From Warburgia ugandensis (taxonomy: Eukaryota; Streptophyta; Magnoliopsida; Canellales; Canellaceae), in assembly GCA_035236585.1 (NCBI GenBank), contig CP141126.1, positions 7,887,001 through 7,951,000 of the forward strand: DNA of 64,000 nucleotides. Reading direction: 5' to 3'. Shown in pieces: positions 57,101 through 64,000 of this stretch. A model generated the notes under the pieces. That model was not told the DNA's origin, made no database searches, and worked only from the letters and a program-made list of their open reading frames with translations. Position 1 is the first letter of the stretch. Each line of letters starts with the position of its first letter. A program made the position numbers and the translations under genes.

Positions 57101-59469
57101 GCGGGGGCAAGGGGAGGAGTAGACTACAAAGTGTCTATAGTATGCAGCCTTACCTTGCATTTTGCAAGAGGCTATTTCCACACCTTGAACCTGTGACCTC
57201 CTGGTCACATGACAACAAGTCAACCGCTGCACCAAGGCTCCCCTTCTAGTAGAAAATCAATTATAGCATGATAATGATTTAATGTCTTCGTTCCTAATTT
57301 TCAATCATGTCAAGAAACTGATGAAGATTAGCTCCTAATATGCACAAACATCAAGAACAGGTTCAGATCCAATATTACATTCTTATGATCTAACTCTTAC
57401 ATGCAGAACTAGTTTTCTGATTGTTTTATTCAGATATATTGAATTAAGAATGAGAGACTTAAAGAACAGAGTATAACATGTTTATATGATAGTGTGAATA
57501 GAAATGCAAATTTGAAGGATTTCAGCACCTAGCCAAGTTGGTTAAGAGCCTTGTCTCACAACAAAGAGGCTGTGGATTCAAGTGTGCAATCAGAACAATT
57601 ATCATTACTGCACTTATATTAAGAAAAATTACCTGGAGTCCTGACACCATTCTAAACCTGATTTAAGTGACTTCACAAAGTCTAACATAAGAAAGTTAAC
57701 AGCATATCAAGAGGGAAAACTTCTTGCTTCCAACACCAATTGATACTCACATTAGCCCAACTTCTTGATAAAAGTAATCCACAGATATGTCTATAACCTC
57801 TTGACAGAAGCAGGACAGGTAAAAAAGCAAGTAAACTAAAAACCAAGCTAAAAGAATACCATGCCTTAAACAGATAGTAGAATTAAAACTACAAAAACAA
57901 AGCATCAGCTTACAATTTTGCATGACTTATAACTAGCTATAATAAGTAACAGTACCCGTGCTGTATTCATGAGGTTGCAGCTGCTTTGCCCGAGCCTTGT
58001 CAACCAATTCTTTCCATTTCCTTGATAGTGTGTAGATGTCAACCTACAAAAGGAAAATCCCTCAGCTTATACACAATTCGCTTTTACGAGTAAAGAATAT
58101 TAAAAAACAAAATAAAATTGGCATCTCAGGAATTCAGACCTTGTCTGCATCCTGAAGAACTGGAGTAATCAACCCACCATCCATAGCCACGGCAACTGCA
58201 ATATTGATGCTACTATTATAAGTGAAGCTCATACCATCTCTACAGCTTGAATTCACAACTGGGTGTTGAACTAAAGCTAGAGCAGTTGCCTTTGCTAGCA
58301 ATGCAGTCATTGTCACTCCTTTTGACTTTATCTGATATTACGCTCAGACATATTAGCACCAATACATTTAACATAAAAACACATAGAATTCAGTGAAAGA
58401 GTATCTATCTCATAAGAAACACCAAGACCTGAGAATTCACTATCTGATTCTTTTAACATCAGCACTGTAAACATAGAAACGCCATTGAATTCAAATAAAC
58501 AGTGGTTATCTCACAAGAACAATCAAGATGTAACACTTGACTAATTTGCTCATTCTTCTTTTTCAAAAGAATAAGAGGGAAAAAGCTTACCTTTCTGTAC
58601 AGACTATCAAGTGCATCCGTCGTGATTGAATATCCAACTCTAAATGTGGGTACAGAGAGACTCTCAACCATATTCCTACTCACTGCACCCTGCATTGTCG
58701 TAAAAGGTACAACATTTCCCAATTCCACTGCAGGAGCCTTAGCTGCCGCAGAAGCTGAACTAGATTTAGGACTCTCCACACTCGAAACAACATTAACCGC
58801 ACCAGCAGCAGCTGCTTCAACATCCTTGGCCACAATTCTTCCCATCGGACCACTTCCGACCACAGATCCCAACTCCACCTTCAAATCCTTGGCCAATTTC
58901 TTTGCATAGGGCGTCGCAACGATCCGTTTACCGCCTTCCGAAGCCGGATGGATGGAAGAAGCGACAGTCGCAACAGGTTCCTTCCCGGGAACCGGAACCG
59001 GAGCCGGAGATGGAGGAGCTAGAGTTTCTGGGGCTCTCTCTGCTGGAGTTGCAGAAGTTCCAGAAGAAGAAGAAGCTTTAGATCTGGCTTCAGATATCTC
59101 ATCTTCGGTTTCCGCGAGAAGAGCAATGGCGGATCCAACGGCTGCTACGCCACCTTCTTCCACCATGATCGCCGCAAGGTATCCATCATAGAAGGTTTCG
59201 ACATCCATATCGGCCTTATCAGATTCAACTACAACAACACTTTCGCCTTTGGAGAGCTTCTCACCTTCGGATTTCACCCAAGAAACGATTTTTCCTTCAG
59301 TCATGGTGGAACTGAGTGCAGGCATGAAGATTTCTCTAATCTTGGATCTTATCTCTAGGGTTTTGTTCCTCCTTGCGGATATCTTACCGGTTCCATGGGG
59401 AGTCGCAGAGGGGTAAAGTTTAGAAGTGGAAGCGATGAAGGAGGTGCCGAGGTGGACAATTCCGGCCAT
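54117..59469 (-). CDS. LTA2: Plastid pyruvate dehydrogenase complex E2 (dihydrolipoyl acetyltransferase)
   Basis: E2 transfers acetyl groups from the lipoyl arm to CoA and forms the core of the chloroplast PDC that feeds fatty-acid synthesis. Exons on the minus strand: 58591-59469, 58140-58331, 57956-58043, 54512-54582, 54308-54391, 54117-54221. Phases agree and the total is 1419 bp, 472 residues, close to the 480 of Arabidopsis LTA2. Order: transit-peptide-like N-terminus (about 1-47), lipoyl domain IREIFMPALSSTMTEGKIVS with lipoyl-lysine K85 in SDKADMDVETF, Pro/Ala/Ser linker, E1/E3-binding domain (ATPYAKKLAKDLKVELG, about 182-220), then the acyltransferase domain (GVTMTALLAKA, SINIAVAVAMDGGLITPVL, TFTLSNLGMFGVDRF) with catalytic H445 in ADHRVIYGAD. 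The tyrosine at the usual DG position is typical of plastid E2. Intron 3 (54583-57955) holds two SINEs. The paralogue LTA3 is a less likely identity. Confidence 0.95.
56355..56536 (-). mobile_element. Au-type SINE in E2 intron 3
   Basis: Near-complete minus-strand copy from GGGGAGCTTTGGCGCAATGG (high end) to the GGCTGCCCCA-type end. No clear target duplication was found. Confidence 0.85.
57067..57248 (-). mobile_element. Au-type SINE, full length, in E2 intron 3
   Basis: Complete minus-strand copy with a perfect 15-bp target duplication GTAGAAAATCAATTA (57052-57066 and 57249-57263). Confidence 0.92.
57527..57600 (+). repeat. tRNA-like segment in E2 intron 3
   Basis: It has an A-box-like TAGCCAAGTTGGTTAAG and a B-box-like GGATTCAAGTG 40 bases on, the layout of a Pol III promoter. 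Stems pair poorly, so a SINE head or tRNA relic is likelier than a working tRNA. Confidence 0.4.
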
Positions 59470-59772
59470 CAAGGCGAGCGGAGGTGGAGGGCCGGAAGGG
59501 GCGTCGTTATCAAAAATGGGGGTGGGGCGAGGAGGATGAAGGGGAGGAAATGGCGGAGGTTTTATAAGAAATGGGTCGTGGCATCAGCTTTGTTTCTCCC
59601 TCGGCGTGTTTTGTGTTATTCGCGGTGGTGTGTTCTCGAACACATCGAAAGGAGGCGGAGAACTCAACCACCTTACCGGTGTCCTTGAAGTTTAAACGAC
59701 AAGTTATATTGTGACAAATCGATACAAAATCTTGTTTTAATCCATAACAGGAGATTAATTCAATTTACGTGA

Positions 59773-59946
59773 AGGAGAACCTTGGGGCAACACTAGAACT
59801 TCGTAATATGATCATGAAGTCATGGGTTCAAGGCTTAGAAATAGCCTCTTGTAAAATGCAAGATAAGCCTTCGTACTATTGACCCTTGTGATTCACTCCT
59901 TTTCCGTACATATACGAGAGCTTTGTGTGCCAGAGCTACCCTTTTT
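59773..59946 (+). mobile_element. Au-type SINE, diverged
   Basis: Plus-strand copy from GGAGAACCTTGGGGCAACAC to GAGCTACCCTTTTT, with many substitutions. Confidence 0.78.
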
Positions 59947-60899
59947 ACTAAGTAAATAAATGAATAGAGTTCTATGATTTCAATCAAGGCATTCACTCCA
60001 CACTCTTCTTAATCTAACCCAGCAAAGGATGACAATGGCAACTTGAACCTGTCATATTCTAGGAAAGAAGTTAAGTAGTTTGAGGCTAATTGTGCTAAAC
60101 TTTGTTGGCAAGCAATTTTGGAGTTTAATCCAATAATAGGGATGTTCATACTCTGTCTAAAGAAAATGATTGCAAAGCTCGCCAAAGATGATAAAAGGGC
60201 AAAGTCTTAGGTGTCAAAAGAAGAGGAGCTTCGGTACACAAGAAAAAGCCTTGGGCAAAATATTGTCCTGTGCTTCTCAGACATGTATTTAACATGATCC
60301 ATACGAGCCAAGAGTTTGACTGCATTTGAAGTCCACCCAATCCCTTAGAGTCTCTTGTTCATTCTCATTTCATCAATTAAGCAAGTCAGAAAAGAAAAAT
60401 AAATCACATGTATTATAAAATAGTCAAATATTCATATTATTAAAATTTTGGGGACTACTACTCTAGAATAAAAAATAAAACTCAAAGGAATAATACTTAG
60501 GGACATCACAAAATCCCTTTTTTTTTCATAGGATAAGCATGATTGCTCATTTACTCGAGCAGCTCCTTCATACTACAAAAAAAAAAAAAAAAAAATGGAT
60601 AAGCTAAACCTATGTTTTTATTTCTTAAAGAATAATACTCGTAGTCATTAGATTGGCATGATAAAAAATTACATGTAATTACATGTAACCTAAACAAAGT
60701 TAAGCAACTGAGATGAATAGCTTAGATCTAAGGAAAAAGATTTCCCAAGTTTTCATCTTCGTAGAATCGCATTTTATTTGTCTCTAAACATCAATTTTCA
60801 AAATACCAAGCTTTACATTGCAACATACAATTTGTCATTTGTTACCATGGTTTGAGGCTATGCATGGATATGTGCATCTAAGTTTCACAAAAGAGAAAA
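59947..60899. other. Intergenic, no gene seen
   Basis: AT-rich DNA with a poly-A run near 60579-60594. No recognisable gene. Confidence 0.4.
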
Positions 60900-61083
60900 A
60901 AAAGGGACAGCCCCGGCGCATGAAGCTCCCACTATGTGGGGTCTGGGAAAGGAGTGGACCACAAGGGCCTAAAGTACACTGCCTTACCTTGTATTTTGCA
61001 AGAGGCTATTTCCATGCTTTGAACCTGTGACCTCAAGCTCACATGACAACAACTTTTACCGCTGCGTCAAGGCTCTCCTTTTG
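60900..61083 (-). mobile_element. Au-type SINE, full length
   Basis: Complete minus-strand copy; flanks are A-rich so the target duplication is ambiguous. Confidence 0.85.
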
Positions 61084-61142
61084 AAAGAAAAATAAAAAAA
61101 CTAATTTTCCAACATTAGTTGTTATTTTAACTGGAAAATGGT

Positions 61143-61356
61143 AGGGGTGGCAATGGGTAAGGTTATTTAAGATGACTCGAACCGAATTATTTATAAGGTT
61201 TAAGGTTAGGGGCAGAAAATTTGATGACCAAGGCAAGGCTAGGGTTAACGACATCTTTCAGCAAAGCAGAGTCAGGATTAGGTTAGAAAGTAGGAGAAAA
61301 GCACTAAGTTCAGGGTCAACCAAAAATCTAACCCAGCCCAATCCGTTGCTGTCCCT
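61143..61356. mobile_element. Short TIR element (MITE-like)
   Basis: 214 bp with imperfect inverted ends AGGGGTGGCAATGGG and, inverted, AGGGACAGCAACGGATTGGG. No transposase and no clear target duplication. Confidence 0.55.
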
Positions 61357-61511
61357 GTAATATGGATCTTGGTTAGCAAAGAGTGGACACCTTACATGGT
61401 TTAGATGGACTTGACTCATAACTTTGCAAAACATTTATCCACTTTTACTGTTTTATACACCAAACTCTTTATTATCACAACACATAGCACTTTTAGCCAT
61501 TTACAATATTT

Positions 61512-61540
61512 CTTTCTTCTTCTTCTTCTTCTTCTTCTTT
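61512..61540. repeat. (TTC)n microsatellite
   Basis: A run of TTC units in the spacer before the GT47 gene, followed by a poly-T tract at 61563-61579. Confidence 0.85.
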
Positions 61541-62249
61541 TGAGTTTTTAAAAAATTTTACTTTTTTTTTTTTTTTTTCTATTTTATTTAGTCAGGAATG
61601 CTGGTATAAAGGCGCAACAGCACCCTAGCAATGGCGAAGTGCCTCTACTCTTCCATGGTGTGTTTTACATATTAATAATTCACGCCGTCTCTTACACAAC
61701 TTATTTTGGATATCTCATGGCCCAAAATTCATTCTAAAATAATTTCATCGACAATCAACAAACTGGTGTTTAGTTGATTGAATTCCCAACAGTTTTTTCT
61801 ATGAAAAATAGAAGTGGTTCACCTTTTTTGGATATTGGGCGGTTAAAGGTTAAGGTTCAGGGATCAGGTTCAGGTTAGGTGTTGTTGCACTTTTTAACAG
61901 CATTCGCCAATTTTATTAACCACTTTTAAATAAAAGCCCATACCATCTTTTCGTTGTCTATTTCTAATGTACTCATCGGACAGCTTTAGAATCACCAGAT
62001 CAGCTCAACATCGGAAAGGCCTTGTTGGGGCCCACTTTAATCTTAACGGTGATCAGCGTATTCGTTCGAAGTTCGCACAGATCTAGATTGATTGATTGGG
62101 CGTTTGATAGGATTCTATAGTGGGAATTTTGTTAGGGACACCGCTTTTATACTTGAAAGCGAGTTTCTTCGTCTAGTCAAAGACTTTCAGGCCCCGAAGT
62201 CCCTGCACTCTGGAGACCATCTCTTTCTCCCAAAAGCAGGAACCCAGCC

Positions 62250-62887
62250 ATGAAACCATTAGCTTCCAAGAACTCCACGACTCTTCCTTCTCTCTTTCTC
62301 TCATTGTCTATTCTCTGCGTTCTACCCTTTCTATTTTCTTCCTCTTATCTACAACTCATTCCCCATAGTCTTCTTCTTTCTCTCTCCCTGCAGTCTCATC
62401 CAGAATCTACTCAAACCCAGATCAAGGCATCAAAGTATGCGTCGCAGATCTCCCGAGATCCTTCCACTACGGCTTAGAGACAAATACTGGTCCCTCAAAG
62501 ACGATTCCAGACTTGGAAGTGATGAAGACAATAAGATAAGATATTCTCTCGTTTCTTCCAAACAAAGGCCAGAATTCCCTCCGTATTCCGAGAACCAATT
62601 AATCAAGCAGTACAGTGCAGAGCACTGGATCTTGGGCGATCTAATGACTCCTCAGGAATCGCGAGGTGGGTCCTTTGCAAAAAGGGTTTTAGACGTCCAT
62701 GATCCTGATGTAGTTTTTGTGCCTTTTTTTGCAACTCTTAGTGCGGAATGCAGCTAGGAATAGCGAAAGGAATGTTTGGGAAGGAAGTGGGGAATGGGGA
62801 TTATGTGAGACAGAAAAAAATTGTGGATTTGATAAGGAGCAGTAAGGCTTGGAAGCGGTCCGGTGGCCGTGATTATGTTTTCCTGCC
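62250..62887 (+). pseudogene. GT47 exostosin-like glycosyltransferase, first exon with frameshifts
   Basis: GT47 proteins of this type are Golgi type II membrane glycosyltransferases for cell-wall polysaccharides. The frame opens with a signal-anchor-like hydrophobic stretch (residues about 12-50), then must change frame three times to follow the family: near 62425 (into IKVCVADLPRSFHYGL), near 62472 (into RDKYWSLKDDSRLGSD, LIKQYSAEHWILGDLMTP, DVVFVPFFATLSAE) and near 62745 (into MQLGIAKGMFGK, AWKRSGGRDYVF). The exon then runs directly into a SINE at 62888. Three single-base shifts over 640 bp argue for a pseudogene, unless the assembly has errors here. Later exons (acceptor-sugar binding part) were not found before 64000. 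Confidence 0.82.
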
Positions 62888-63047
62888 GAGGGAGCTTGGC
62901 GCAACAGTAAGTTGTCATGTGACTTTAAAGTTACGGGTTTAAGGCGTCGAAACAGCTTTGCAAAATATAAGGCTGTGTACTTTAGGCCTTGTGGTCTTCC
63001 CTTCCCCGGGACCCGCGGACGCCGGAGCTTCATGGGGCTGCCCTTTA
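62888..63047 (+). mobile_element. Au-type SINE at the end of the GT47 first exon
   Basis: GAGGGAGCTTGGCGCAACAG to GGGGCTGCCCTTTAAC, a near-complete plus-strand copy with a few small deletions. It sits between coding sequence and an AACAG|GTATTT site that resembles the original exon donor. Confidence 0.87.
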
Positions 63048-63053
63048 ACTAAC

Positions 63054-64000
63054 AGGTATTTTTATCTCCCTTATTTCATTTCTTAATCAAACTATAACGA
63101 ATTCTGTGGAAGTTTTCTCTAGGCAGAGGGATTAATGATGTCTTTTGTTCTCTAATTCTCACATTCAGGACTTAGTTTAGTCGGCAAACGGGATACTTTA
63201 GCTTTTAACAGCAGTTACCTTCTTTCTAGTGTAACCTTAACTATTCGTGACATGTTTTTGCTATGGTCTGCATTTGTGAAGTAGAAGTTGATACTTTTGA
63301 GAAAATAGATAGCGTGTAAATTCGCTAGGGATTTGGTTGATCACCAGTTTAGTTGAACAGGTTGACGAACAATTTAATTTAGAACTACACACAAATAGCA
63401 CCGCCTGCTAGCAACAGTTGTTCTGCTATTAGTAAGCAGAAATGCACTAGGACTCATCTCAGATTAGATTCTTCAGGTGATAGGCCCAAGTAACTGTTGC
63501 AGGTCCTTGGAACCCAAGGAAAAATCTTCACCCTATGCTTTTTTTTCTTTTATTCTTTCCGCAAGTAACGAGGAAAATGTAGACCTCGAATATATGCAAA
63601 TTCTAAGCTGAGCCATCCTCATTTTTGGATGTTATTTGCAGAGCTAGAGGTGTGGTTCCCTGTTACGAGTTTTGACAAGATTGGAAAATGTTGGAGCCCA
63701 TTAATCACTATCCTTATCCTTCAAGAGCATGTTATGTTGACTATTTGACTTTTTGCTTCACGCTCATTTCCTTCTGTTTTGATGGGCATTTTTCTTTGAG
63801 ATATTTAGCATTTGCTTTGGGGTGCTTCCCAAGTTTGTGACAATTTCTTGTGGGTGCCACCAGTTGAGTCAAGAAGTGGGCGTCACCACTAGCCACTGAG
63901 CTTCAAGGGTCTGGGCAATAAATATTTCAAGAAGAAAAAGTATTTGTGAAGAATATGGAGAATTCATCTGATTTTGCCTGGTCCTCCAACATTTGGTCTT
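63054..64000 (+). other. Likely intron of the GT47 locus; no exon found
   Basis: Sequence after a GTATTT donor-like site contains no recognised GT47 coding segment up to the window edge. Either the intron continues outside the window or the gene is truncated. Confidence 0.4.

Noticed and set aside
57527-57600. Functional tRNA gene
   Set aside because: A- and B-box-like motifs exist, but acceptor and anticodon stems do not pair convincingly; kept only as a low-confidence repeat.
59470-59472. Upstream start of the E2 open frame one codon before the ATG
   Set aside because: The codon is TTG on the minus strand; the next codon is ATG in a normal position, so 59469 is used as start.

Overview
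The window looks like a flowering-plant nuclear chromosome. Evidence: genes with short exons and GT-AG introns, plant-specific proteins (plastid pyruvate dehydrogenase E2, a PXC3-like LRR receptor kinase, a GT47 exostosin-like protein, a NIPA-type magnesium transporter), about twenty copies of an Au-type tRNA-derived SINE, RTE-clade LINEs, a chromodomain-bearing Ty3/Gypsy element and hAT relics. The species cannot be fixed from sequence alone; the RTE/Au-SINE load and large TE-filled introns suggest a magnoliid or early-diverging eudicot (weak inference).

Layout. 1-5 kb: one small unknown acidic protein gene (2110-2697, minus) with SINEs. 5.2-27.4 kb: a single NIPA gene on the minus strand, nine exons spread over 22 kb. 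The exons total only 1050 bp; the introns carry a full-length RTE LINE with two later insertions nested in it, further RTE pieces, SINEs, a decayed hAT transposon with long inverted termini, and a head-to-head SINE hairpin. 28-31 kb: intergenic DNA with tandem duplications and a perfect 19-bp inverted repeat. 31.5-41 kb: remains of a SANTA-domain (KNL2/M18BP1-like kinetochore) gene with premature stops, split by a 7.2-kb composite of two different chromodomain Gypsy elements fused head to head at their primer-binding sites. 42.3-45.5 kb: a second, 5'-truncated RTE LINE. 46-49.7 kb: SINE pieces and AT-rich intergenic DNA. 49.7-53 kb: intact two-exon LRR receptor kinase with a degenerate kinase catalytic core. 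54.1-59.5 kb: intact six-exon plastid PDC E2 gene (minus). 60-64 kb: SINEs, a MITE and a frameshifted GT47 gene whose first exon ends in a SINE.

The host genes are unrelated single-copy loci; nothing suggests an operon or gene cluster. The main interest is structural: nested insertions dated by target-site duplications, two frame-preserving short introns in NIPA (one GC-AG), a SINE palindrome inside a transcribed intron, and the inverted Gypsy dimer inside a kinetochore-type gene. All similarity statements come from reading translations and recalled family knowledge; no search was run.
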